DNA of 64,000 nt from Lamprocystis purpurea DSM 4197 (GTDB taxonomy: Bacteria > Pseudomonadota > Gammaproteobacteria > Chromatiales > Chromatiaceae), in the NCBI RefSeq assembly GCF_000379525.1, contig NZ_KB902520.1:93024-157023 (forward strand). Reading direction: 5' to 3'. How positions within the stretch are numbered: the first letter of the stretch is position 1; every line of letters begins with the position of its first letter. This document shows positions 8,740 through 16,713 of this stretch, piece by piece. The notes below the pieces were generated by a model. That model ran no database searches. It had not been told where the DNA came from and saw only the letters and a program-made list of their open reading frames with translations. The position numbers were made by a program, and so were the translations under genes.

Positions 8740-9336
8740 GTGACCATTTCTCAACCCCTGCTGCACCGGGTCTTTCCCTATTTCAAGTGGACAGTCTTCG
8801 CCCTGCTGGGCATCAATGTCGTCCTGTTCTTTACCCATGAGACCCTGGCGGAGGGCCTGGACGGGTTGGCCTGGGTAACGCTCCTCATGCTCTTCGAGTG
8901 GGAGACCAGCCAACTCGACAAGCCCTATAGCTCGCGGTGGGAACGATGGGGGATACACGCGGGGCGCCTCCTCGCTTACGCGGTGATCCTGCACAGCACC
9001 TGGGAATACGCTTCGGCGGACTATATTGCCGAGCACGGGACGGTGGATATCTGGAATGCCTCAACCTGGCTCGTCATTGTCCTCCTGCTGGAGTACGACG
9101 TCTATTCACCGGGCGAGTATGCACGCTGGGAATGGTACCTGCGTAACGGTGCCAAGCTGGTCCTGTACGGCGCCCTGTTCGTCTATGCCGTGCTGTGGGG
9201 CCTGCGCGGGGATTGGCTCGACACCTATGACGCCCTGCTCTGGATCCTGTGCTTCTTCGCCATCGAGGTGAATGTGCTGGAGTTCGAGGAGCAGATTCCC
9301 TATGCCGATGACCCGAATGCCGCGGGACTGCGATGA
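8740..9336 (+). CDS. hypothetical integral membrane protein
   Basis: I do not recognise this family. The 198-residue protein has four or five predicted membrane helices and many tryptophans and acidic residues at the interfaces (LLMLFEWETSQLD, LLLEYDVYSP, FFAIEVNVLEFEEQ). The thrice-repeated pattern of a hydrophobic helix ending in E-W/Y/F-(E/D) suggests an internal structural repeat with a charged residue inside each helix, as in voltage-sensor-like or ion-transport scaffolds. The GTG start at 8740 has AAGGAG 6 bases before it. It stands alone between two gene-poor stretches. Confidence 0.6.
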   Translation: MTISQPLLHRVFPYFKWTVFALLGINVVLFFTHETLAEGLDGLAWVTLLMLFEWETSQLDKPYSSRWERWGIHAGRLLAYAVILHSTWEYASADYIAEHGTVDIWNASTWLVIVLLLEYDVYSPGEYARWEWYLRNGAKLVLYGALFVYAVLWGLRGDWLDTYDALLWILCFFAIEVNVLEFEEQIPYADDPNAAGLR

Positions 9337-9690
9337 TCGTCACTAAATCCCCGCCGCCTGCTTGAGGTGGCCTTTCAGCTTACCGTGAAAGTAGCGGCGA
9401 GCACCCGGTCTGCCTGCGCGCACCGACCAACGAGGATCTCCCGATGGCGGTGGCCCTCGGGGGCGCCGCTGTGCTCGCCGGTACACTCTGTGCCGACTCT
9501 CATGGCGTCAACCCGGGTGTCAAAGAATCGATCGATGATGAACAAACCACGAGCGACACCGCCAGTGATTGGCAGCCCGACGGCGGTGCCGGAGGTCGTC
9601 AAACCGCAATCGAAAGGTCGTATCGTATCTCGCCTGACCGCGCGCCGCGTTGCCGCGCCCACCACTGAGACACTGAGACCGCCAGCGACT
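9337..9690. other. gene-poor stretch before the pyruvate kinase gene
   Basis: The frame of the downstream gene is open through most of this stretch, but the implied residues (short basic and threonine-rich runs) look unlike a protein domain and lack a ribosome-binding site. I see no promoter, repeat or RNA gene that I can support here. Confidence 0.4.
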
Positions 9691-11550
9691 ATGCCTGCCA
9701 CACCCGCCCAACTGTCCGCTCTCACCGCCCAGCTCGTCGCCCTGCGGGACGGTGCCCTGGCGCTGGAACAACGTTTTGCCGGCGAGCTCGCCGCCATCGC
9801 GCCGCAGCGGCGCGACAGCGCGCGCAACCTGCTGCATTATCTCAGCGTGCGACATCACGACATCCGCGCCCTGCAACAGGAACTCAGCGCGCTCGGGTTG
9901 TCGTCGCTCGGGGTGCTGGAGCCGCATGCCCTGGCGAGCCTCAACGCGGTGATCGATGTGCTGGGGCAGATTCAAGGCACCGCGCCCGGCGCCGGGCACC
10001 CGAGCCCGCCCCCGCCCCCGGTGGACTTCAAGTCCGGCCCCCAGCGGCTGCGCGAGCACACCCAAGCCTTATTGGGACCTGATCCCCAAGGCCGCCTCGT
10101 GCGCATCATGGTCACTATGCCGAGTGAGGCGGCGACCGATGCCCAACTCGTCCAGAACCTGGTCGAGGCCGGCATGGATGTGATGCGCATCAACTGCGCC
10201 CATGATGGTCCCGCGGAGTGGGCGGCGATGGTCGACAATCTGCGCCGCGCCGAACAGACGCTGGGGTGGAGTTGCCGGGTCGCCATGGACCTGGCCGGTC
10301 CCAAGCTGCGCACCGGAACCTTGCGGGCGAGCGGTCGGGTGCAGCGCCTCGCCCCGCAGCGCGATTGCTTCGGTCGGCTGGCGCGGCCGGGACGGGTCTG
10401 GTTGACCCCCGCCGAGGCGGCCGAGCCGACGCCCTCGGACCTGCGCCTGCGCCTCGAGGTCGGCGGCGGACTGCTCGGTCACATCGCCGTGGGCGACCAG
10501 CTCGACTTCACCGACGCCCGCGGCCAGGCGCATTGCCTGCAGGTGCGCGAGGCGCAGGGCGCCTCCTGGGTGGCCGAGATCGAGCAGACCGCCTATGTAG
10601 AGGAAGCCACCAGCGTCACCGCCCGCCGCGGCGACGAATCCGTCGGCACCGGCGCCTTCACCAATGTGCCCGAAGTCATCCCGCCGATTGCACTGGCCGT
10701 CGGCGATCCGCTCGTCCTGACCCGCGTTGACGCACCCGGCCAGGGTGCCGAACGCGCCGCGGACGGCACCATTGTGACCCCCGCCCAGGTCCATTGCACC
10801 CTCGCGGCTGCCTTTGAGTGCGCCCGTCCCGGACACGCGGTCTGGTTCGACGATGGCAAGATCGGCGGGGTGGTCGCCGCCAATGACGGCGAGCGGATCA
10901 CCGTCACCATCACCCAGACCGGACCCAAAGGGGCCAAGCTGCGTGCCGAGAAGGGCATCAACTTCCCCGACACGCCGCTCGCCATGTCCGCGCTCACTGA
11001 AAAGGATTTGGCCGACCTGCCCGCGATCGTGCGGCTGGCGGACATGGTCCAACTGTCGTTCGTGCGCGAGCCGCAGGATATCGCCCAATTGCACGCCGAG
11101 CTCGACCGCTTGGGCGCGCAGCGGCTGGGGGTGGTGCTGAAAATCGAGAACCGCCGGGCGTTCGAGAACCTGCCGCGCCTGCTGTTGGCGAGCCTGCACC
11201 GTCCCCCGGTCGGGGTGATGATCGCGCGTGGGGATTTGGCGGTCGAAGTGGGTTTCGAGCGGTTGTCGGAGGTCCAGCAGGAGATCCTGTGGCTGTGCGA
11301 AGCGGCCCATGTGCCGGTGATCTGGGCGACCCAGATTCTGGAGGGCATGGCCAAGACCGGCGCCCCCTCGCGCGCCGAGGTGTCGGACGCCGGCATGAGC
11401 GTCATGGCCGAGTGCGCCATGCTCAACAAAGGACCCAAGATCGTCGAGACCGTGCGTTTTCTCGCCGACATCATCGACCGCATGGATGAGCATTACAGCA
11501 AACAGCGCGCCACCCTGCGGCGCCTGGCAGTTGCCGATTTGGAGGATTGA
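9691..11550 (+). CDS. atypical pyruvate kinase without C-terminal domain
   Basis: The protein (619 residues from the ATG at 9691) has a helical N-terminal region of about 125 residues, then the pyruvate kinase barrel: RINCAHD, CRVAMDLAGPKLRTG, the substrate-binding KIENRRAFENLP, IARGDLAVEVGFE, ATQILEGMAK and PSRAEVSDAG. An enlarged B-domain lies between about residues 230 and 390. The usual allosteric C-terminal domain is missing: the chain ends soon after ECAMLNKGPKIVETVRFL. Canonical MLSGETA is replaced by MLNKGP. It probably transfers phosphate between PEP and ADP, or a related reaction. The start is uncertain, as the frame stays open to 9367 and no clear ribosome-binding site is seen. Confidence 0.8.
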   Translation: MPATPAQLSALTAQLVALRDGALALEQRFAGELAAIAPQRRDSARNLLHYLSVRHHDIRALQQELSALGLSSLGVLEPHALASLNAVIDVLGQIQGTAPGAGHPSPPPPPVDFKSGPQRLREHTQALLGPDPQGRLVRIMVTMPSEAATDAQLVQNLVEAGMDVMRINCAHDGPAEWAAMVDNLRRAEQTLGWSCRVAMDLAGPKLRTGTLRASGRVQRLAPQRDCFGRLARPGRVWLTPAEAAEPTPSDLRLRLEVGGGLLGHIAVGDQLDFTDARGQAHCLQVREAQGASWVAEIEQTAYVEEATSVTARRGDESVGTGAFTNVPEVIPPIALAVGDPLVLTRVDAPGQGAERAADGTIVTPAQVHCTLAAAFECARPGHAVWFDDGKIGGVVAANDGERITVTITQTGPKGAKLRAEKGINFPDTPLAMSALTEKDLADLPAIVRLADMVQLSFVREPQDIAQLHAELDRLGAQRLGVVLKIENRRAFENLPRLLLASLHRPPVGVMIARGDLAVEVGFERLSEVQQEILWLCEAAHVPVIWATQILEGMAKTGAPSRAEVSDAGMSVMAECAMLNKGPKIVETVRFLADIIDRMDEHYSKQRATLRRLAVADLED

Positions 11551-11708
11551 GCCCGGTCGCGCGGTCGGTCCTCGCCGCATTGACGGCGTTGGGCCGATTA
11601 CCGTGCAGGTGACCTCACCGACCTACAAAGGCGCGGCAGTTGCCGAGCCGTTATCGTGTCCCTTCCGGGTCCGGTGTTACACTGACCAGGCAACAGTCGG
11701 AGTACATG

Positions 11709-12032
11709 ATGGCATCTTCCTTGGCGCGGGACATCCTGGCAGACATCGCAAAGCGTATCGCTGCCGACCTCCACCCGGAGCAGATCATCCTGTTCGGGTC
11801 CCATGCCTGGGGTACCCCGACCGAGGATAGCGACATCGACTTGCTGGTTATTCTGGCCGACTCCGACGAGCCGCCCCACCGTCGAGCCGTGCGCGCGCAC
11901 CGCGCTTTGCGCGGAGTTCCCGTGCCGTGTGATATCATCGTTCGCACGCGGGCCGAGATCCAGCAAACCAATCCGGTGCGTTCGTCACTGCTGTTTCGTG
12001 CCTTGACTGAAGGGCGGCGATTGAATGGCTGA
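11709..12032 (+). CDS. MNT-type nucleotidyltransferase (antitoxin of an MNT/HEPN pair)
   Basis: The 107-residue protein is a minimal nucleotidyltransferase: LFGSHAWGTPTEDSDIDLLV contains the GS-x10-DxD core with both metal-binding Asp residues, and CDIIVRT supplies the third acidic position. Proteins of this group (MntA) pair with HEPN RNases and silence them by adding AMP. GGAG lies 6 bases before the ATG at 11709; an ATG directly upstream at 11706 is the alternative. It overlaps the start of the following HEPN reading frame by 8 bp, the usual pair arrangement, but that partner is broken. Confidence 0.8.
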   Translation: MASSLARDILADIAKRIAADLHPEQIILFGSHAWGTPTEDSDIDLLVILADSDEPPHRRAVRAHRALRGVPVPCDIIVRTRAEIQQTNPVRSSLLFRALTEGRRLNG

Positions 12033-12341
12033 TTTGCAGCGCCTGGACGCACTGGCCTGGCTACGCCGCGCCCGCGATGACCATAGGTGCTGCCAAGCGA
12101 CTGTCCGGAACCGACCCTTATCCGGCGAGCGCTTCCCACCATTGCCGGCAAGCAGAAGGCGCTCAAGGCGGTAATCGCCGGTACCGGTGACGCGATCCCT
12201 AAGACTCATGACCTGCGCGTCCCGCTCGGGCGCTGTGTCGCCATCGATCGGTCACTCGACCAATTCTACGACTGGAACCGGCGCGTTTCCGCCAGCCGAC
12301 TGGCTGCTTACGCCAATGTTCCGAGTGAGTCTCTGGCGTGA
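12025..12341 (+). pseudogene. broken HEPN-domain gene, partner of the nucleotidyltransferase
   Basis: Starting at ATG 12025 the first frame reads MADLQRLDALAWLRRARDD, the normal HEPN N-terminus, then loses sense after about residue 20. The second frame continues with KRLSGTDPYPASASHHC, and the third with KQKALKAVIAGTGDAIPKTH followed by DLRVPLGRCVAIDRSLDQF, which are the conserved middle and end of this family. At least two frameshifts, near 12090 and 12145, are needed to join them. So the toxin is disabled while the antitoxin-type gene remains intact. A sequencing error could explain one shift, less easily both. Confidence 0.75.
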
Positions 12342-12619
12342 CTTAGCGCCATTGGGGCCCGGCTCAATGTTAGTTCCGCTCTGCCCGCCGGATTTTAATT
12401 GATTGAACCTGGCCCCTTGTCTGCGATGTTGATCGCGCCCGCGGCCCCGGTGCCGTCGACATTGATCGCGGTATACCGGGCTGGTTTATGGATGTCTAAA
12501 GTTTCGCGCAAGGCTATAGGGATAGGTTTGTAAGTCCACCGATGACACGGGGTCGAGCCTGTGTCTATGTCCCGAAATCGCAACATTTGTCACGGGTGTC
12601 TCTTTTTTTCTCGATCGTG

Positions 12620-12648
12620 TTGCAAAGGATTTGTTGGCTCTCTATCAT
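12620..12648 (+). promoter_or_regulatory. candidate sigma-70 promoter upstream of the porin
   Basis: TTGCAA (12620-12625) and TATCAT (12643-12648) are separated by 17 bp in an A/T-rich stretch. The porin starts 229 bp further on, which would leave a long leader. The rest of 12342-12876 shows no gene or repeat that I can support. The match is modest and the call tentative. Confidence 0.3.
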
Positions 12649-12876
12649 TCGCCCGACAAAAGACGATTGCTGGTGCACAAACCACCAGCTTCGGCGAGAT
12701 GACTATAAGCTTCCTATTCATCTGGATTAATCGCAGATCCTGGTTGCGTTGCATCGAGCACGGTCGGCTCACGGTCTTTCCGCGCGCGCTTAGGTTTCAC
12801 ACACGTTGCATCATGAGTCCGATTGCGTTGGTTTATTCAGTCCTTGTTGTTAAATCCACAACATCGGAGATCACTG

Positions 12877-14565
12877 ATGACCAAGAAGCTACTCACCCTG
12901 GCCGTCGCTGCCGCCATGGCTGCTCCGGCAATCGTTTTTGCCGAAGCGATCCTTTACGGCAGGCTCAATGTTTCGCTCGACTATATCGATGTCGATCAAA
13001 ACGCCACGTTCTTCCGTCCTGGACGGCAAGTTGGCCCGACATTCAATATGGCGACGTTCACGGGCGCGGGGACTTACAACGCCGTGTCGAATCTGGGGAC
13101 CTTCAGTCCCGTCTATTCGGCTATTGCCCCGAGCCTGGGCTCGCTGACGACAACAACCCTGAGTAACGAAGCGACGGCAGCCTACTACGAGGCAGCGACA
13201 GCCGCTCTGAATTCAGGCAAGACGCAGGTACAGGCGCAGGCAGCCGGTGTCGCTGCCGCGAATCTGTACAGCACCACGCTTTCGACGAACCCCACGGTGC
13301 GCGCAGCCCAGATCGCGAACATCGAGCGTGCGCGAGAAGCTGCCTTCGCGACCGGCGGGGCCGCGGCTGGTTTTACCGCGCTCGACAACTATTTCAGCGC
13401 TCAGGCAGACTTTCTGGAACAGAACTACGCGCTGGGCCGCATGACCGAGAGCGCTTACATGGCTGAGGTTGTGCGGCTCGAAAGTCTGGCGCGCATCGCA
13501 GTCGGATCGGCAGCTGTCGGGGCCTTCAGAACCGGCCAGTCGTTCAAGGGCTGGGGCATGGATCAGAGTTCGTTCGGCCCCGGCTCGCGCGTCGGTGTCA
13601 GGGGCTCGGAAGATCTGGGCAACGGCCTGAAGGCGGTCTATCAGATCGAACTCGGCGTTGACATCACCAACGCCACCCGCGATACCAACATCGCCAACGG
13701 CAACCGCGCAAACGGTTTTGCTTTCCGGAACACCTTCGTTGGCCTGGCCGGCGACTGGGGTACCCTCCTGCTGGGTCGTCACGACACCCCGCTGAGGCTC
13801 TCCACCAGAAATCTGGATCTGTTCTCCGACACCCTGGCGGACTACAACGGCACCATCGGCTTCCAGGATCTGCGCACCGATAGCAACGTGGCCTATATGT
13901 CCCCGAATTGGAGCGGCTTCCAGTTCATGGCAGCCGTCATGCCGCAGGGCGGTGCGACCTTGTCCGGCGCGTTCAACCAGGATGAAGACTCCATCGCCGG
14001 CGCCTACTCGCTGGCCGCGATGTACACGAACGGACCTTTCTATGGGTCTGTGGCCTACGAGTCGCTAGGGGCCGAGAACTACGCGGTTGACGACGACAAC
14101 TACGAGTTGCTCTATGGTCCCGGCATGACCGCCGAGTCCGACAACAAGTGGCGTGTTGGCTTGGGCCTGCTGGACTGGAACGGCTTCAGCCTGACCGCGA
14201 TCTACGAAGATCGTGAGCACATCCTGGGCGCCCCGGAAGATGCCGACGGCAATTTCTTCCAGGTGCAGGCCGGCTATGCCTTCGGCAACAATATGATCAA
14301 GGCGATGTGGGGTCGTGCCGACCTGAACCGTTGCGCCGATCCGAACAATGTCGGCTTCCGCTATACCTGCCCGTCGAGCGCCTTGGGTGAGTACTTTGCC
14401 GACAGCATCCTGGTCCAGAACAACGAGAAGAGTTCTTGGGCCGTCGGATATGACTACAACTTCAGCAAGCGCACCACCGCGTTCGCCCTGTACACCCAGC
14501 TTACGGATAACATCGAGGATGCGGATTGGAGCGGTTTCTCGATCGGCATGGTTCACAGGTTCTGA
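12877..14565 (+). CDS. outer-membrane porin with alanine-rich insertion
   Basis: A general (OmpC-like) Gram-negative porin of 562 residues with signal peptide (cleavage after AAPAIVFA). The first strand ILYGRLNVSLDYID is normal, and from about residue 215 the standard pattern resumes (SRVGVRGSEDLGNGLKAVYQIE, NTFVGLAGDWGTLLLGRHDTP), ending in the C-terminal Phe needed for BAM assembly. Between them lies an extra segment of about 170 residues rich in Ala, Thr and Ser (TQVQAQAAGVAAANLYS) that looks helical. GGAG lies 7 bases before the ATG at 12877. A strong terminator follows, so the gene is probably monocistronic and highly expressed. Confidence 0.85.
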   Translation: MTKKLLTLAVAAAMAAPAIVFAEAILYGRLNVSLDYIDVDQNATFFRPGRQVGPTFNMATFTGAGTYNAVSNLGTFSPVYSAIAPSLGSLTTTTLSNEATAAYYEAATAALNSGKTQVQAQAAGVAAANLYSTTLSTNPTVRAAQIANIERAREAAFATGGAAAGFTALDNYFSAQADFLEQNYALGRMTESAYMAEVVRLESLARIAVGSAAVGAFRTGQSFKGWGMDQSSFGPGSRVGVRGSEDLGNGLKAVYQIELGVDITNATRDTNIANGNRANGFAFRNTFVGLAGDWGTLLLGRHDTPLRLSTRNLDLFSDTLADYNGTIGFQDLRTDSNVAYMSPNWSGFQFMAAVMPQGGATLSGAFNQDEDSIAGAYSLAAMYTNGPFYGSVAYESLGAENYAVDDDNYELLYGPGMTAESDNKWRVGLGLLDWNGFSLTAIYEDREHILGAPEDADGNFFQVQAGYAFGNNMIKAMWGRADLNRCADPNNVGFRYTCPSSALGEYFADSILVQNNEKSSWAVGYDYNFSKRTTAFALYTQLTDNIEDADWSGFSIGMVHRF

Positions 14566-14611
14566 TGATTTAGAAGCCTGCTTTCGGGCGGCCAGGGATG
14601 GACCAATAAAA

Positions 14612-14639
14612 ACGGGGCCTTCAGGCCCCGTCTTTTTTT
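14612..14639 (+). terminator. Rho-independent terminator after the porin
   Basis: ACGGGGCC-TTCA-GGCCCCGT forms a perfect GC-rich hairpin followed directly by a run of seven T. It lies 46 bp after the porin stop codon. Confidence 0.92.
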
Positions 14640-14661
14640 GTTGAGGCTAAGACACTGTCCA

Positions 14662-15058
14662 TTAACTACTTCCCGATTTGTTTGGCCTGATGGTGGAGTT
14701 CCGTCCCGACAGCGAAGGCGAATGTCGTCCCCGAACGCGTCGCCGCGGTCGCGCCTGCGACCCAGCGGAGATGCTCGCCGGATCGGCTGACGCCACGGGG
14801 CGCTCAAGCGACTCGAAGAACTCGCGCATCGACAGCATCAGGGCCACACCGACTGAAAAGCCGATCGCAACAGGCACGAGATGACCGTCGATGTCCAGGT
14901 CCGGAAGCAGTTCGGATACGGTCGCGGCGAGTATCACCCCGGCGGTGAAGTACTGAAAGATGCTGGTCAGGGTCGGACTCGGACGCCTCCACCGCGCGAC
15001 CAGCGCACTCACCCCTATACCTATGCCGGGGACCAATGCCAACAAGAATATGTCGGGA
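14662..15058 (-). pseudogene. truncated ZIP-family metal transporter
   Basis: The frame begins right after the Na/Pi cotransporter stop and reads LALVPGIGIGVSALVARW, then FQYFTAGVILAATVSELLPD and GFSVGVALMLSMREFFESLE, the first helices of a ZIP-family divalent metal transporter. After about 85 residues the sequence turns into a basic, serine-rich tail and stops at 14662, close to the porin terminator. The later helices with the metal-binding His residues are absent in all frames. No ATG is well placed; TTG codons near 15055 could start it. It is most likely a 5' gene fragment left by a deletion. Confidence 0.5.
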
Positions 15059-16354
15059 TTATTCGATCTCGACCCCCTTCTCCTCGATTTCCTTCATGAC
15101 CGCCTGGTAGACGGCCTCCTTGTGCTCCGCCTCCAGAACCTCGGGGCTCTTATTGCCGAAGAAGGACTGCGCGGCAAACACCAGGCCCGGCAAGACGAAG
15201 AACACCCCCAGGATGTAGCCGAAGACGACCAGGCGAGAGCGCTCGGCCCCGTTGGCCAGCGCCTGGGCGGCCTGCATGGGCAGCCTCCACAGCGGCGGGA
15301 TGGCGGCGAAGAGCGCCACGCCGAATCCGTTGTAGAGCAGGTGCACGAGGGCGACCTGCAACGCGAAGAGTTCATACTCGCCAGTGACCGCTGTTGCCGC
15401 GAGCAAGGCCGTGATCGGGGTTCCGAGGTTTGCCCCCAGGGTGAAGGGGTAGACCTGGGCCAAGGTGAACACCCCGGCACCCGCCATCGGCACGATGAGC
15501 ACGGTGGTCAGGGTCGACGACTGGACGATGAGGGTCACGACCAGGCCGGAGAGGACCGCCAGCGCCGCGCTCTTGCCGACGGCGGCGTTGAAGACGCGCT
15601 GGGCCTTGCCCGTCATCACCGCCTTGAGGCTCTTGTTCAGGGCATATACCACACCCAGAACCGCCGCGATACCGACCACGATCATGACGAAGCCGCTGAT
15701 CTGGTCCGGAAGCAGCCCGATCAGATCCCGCAGCGCATTGATGACCGGCCGCGTGATGGTCCGAATGAAATCGAAGTCCCGCATCGAGGCGTCGCCGCTC
15801 CCCTCGAAGAGCTTCGCCAGGTATCCCGCCAGCCGCTCCAGCGGGTGGAACAGCATCTCGATCGGCAGGAAGATCAGGATGGTGAACAGGTTGAAGAAAT
15901 CGTGGACGGTCGCGGCACTGAACGAGCGGTTGAACGCCTTATCCTCCCGCAGGTTGCCCAGGGCGGCAAGGGTGTTGGTGACCGTCGTCCCCATGTTGGA
16001 GCCCATGATCATCGGAATCGCCATGGCCACCGGGAGACCGCCACCGACCAGACCCACGATCACCGAGGTCACCGCGCTGGAGGACTGCACCAATGAGGTC
16101 GCCAATACGCCGAGCAGGACACCCACGATCGGGTTCGTGGCAAACTCGAAGATCGCTGTAGCCCCAGCCGCGCCCCCGGAGACCGACCGGAAGCCCTGGC
16201 TGAGGAGCCCGACGGCAATCATCAGCGCATAGACAAGTGCAAGAACGATGAGCCACTGCACGACTCGCTGGATGTCGCTCGCCCCTTCCTCGGCGTCTCC
16301 CGCAACGCCTTGCGACACTCCAGCGCCACTCCCAACTGTGTCTTCGCCGCTCAT
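15059..16354 (-). CDS. Na+/phosphate cotransporter (NptA/PNaS family)
   Basis: The 431-residue membrane protein imports phosphate with sodium. It holds the two inverted QSSS repeats of the family: SLVQSSSAVTSVIVGLVG (about residue 80) and LIVQSSTLTTVLIVP (about residue 255), each after a helix, plus GSNMGTTVTN and GANLGTPITA. GGAGG lies 7 bases before the ATG at 16354; longer in-frame starts have no such signal. C-terminal residues are acidic (EIEEKGVEIE). It adds a low-affinity phosphate route next to the Pst genes. Its divergent neighbour DUF1576 has a Pho-box candidate in the shared intergenic region. Confidence 0.9.
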   Translation of the reverse strand: MSGEDTVGSGAGVSQGVAGDAEEGASDIQRVVQWLIVLALVYALMIAVGLLSQGFRSVSGGAAGATAIFEFATNPIVGVLLGVLATSLVQSSSAVTSVIVGLVGGGLPVAMAIPMIMGSNMGTTVTNTLAALGNLREDKAFNRSFSAATVHDFFNLFTILIFLPIEMLFHPLERLAGYLAKLFEGSGDASMRDFDFIRTITRPVINALRDLIGLLPDQISGFVMIVVGIAAVLGVVYALNKSLKAVMTGKAQRVFNAAVGKSAALAVLSGLVVTLIVQSSTLTTVLIVPMAGAGVFTLAQVYPFTLGANLGTPITALLAATAVTGEYELFALQVALVHLLYNGFGVALFAAIPPLWRLPMQAAQALANGAERSRLVVFGYILGVFFVLPGLVFAAQSFFGNKSPEVLEAEHKEAVYQAVMKEIEEKGVEIE

Positions 16355-16650
16355 AAAGCACCTCCAGAGGTTCAATTGCTCGGTCAATACGTTGAAAATG
16401 GCGGAACGTCCCGGGTCGCGTGGGCACCCCGACTTTCTCGCCTTGCCAAGTTTAGATGTGAAGTGTGACAATTCGCCGGGACCCTATGAAGCAAGGGTTA
16501 TCGGCGCACTCAGGGGCGTGCTCGCCGATGCGTGTCGGCGCTGCAGCGTCCAGCAGGACTCGCGTGTGCGGGGTCGCCTGGGAAACGCTGATCAGATCAA
16601 CGTTGTTCGAGGTATCATCGATACGCCGAGCGCGCTCGCCATGAGTTGAA

Positions 16651-16679
16651 TCCTCATCCCGCGGTCACCCCACGGTCAT
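16651..16679 (+). promoter_or_regulatory. candidate triple Pho box before DUF1576 gene
   Basis: TCCTCAT (16651), CGGTCAC (16662) and CGGTCAT (16673) stand exactly 11 bp apart, the spacing of PhoB half-sites; the last two keep GTCA. A -10-like TAATGT follows at about 16682. The remainder of 16355-16713 shows no gene. Its position next to the first possible ATG (16684) favours the later start at 16714. Confidence 0.55.
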
Positions 16680-16713
16680 CCTAATGTTATCGACAGAGAC
16701 GCCCGACGACGCG

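Noticed and set aside
10069..11580. 503-residue minus-strand frame opposite the pyruvate kinase gene
   Set aside because: Antisense shadow: the plus strand shows all kinase motifs, the minus frame shows none.
12561..13166. Plus-strand frame overlapping the porin start
   Set aside because: It runs out of frame through the porin signal peptide and has no ribosome-binding site or domain.
14960..16096. Plus-strand 378-residue frame opposite the Na/Pi cotransporter
   Set aside because: Antisense shadow rich in Gln, Asp, Arg and His; the minus strand holds the QSSS repeats of a real transporter.
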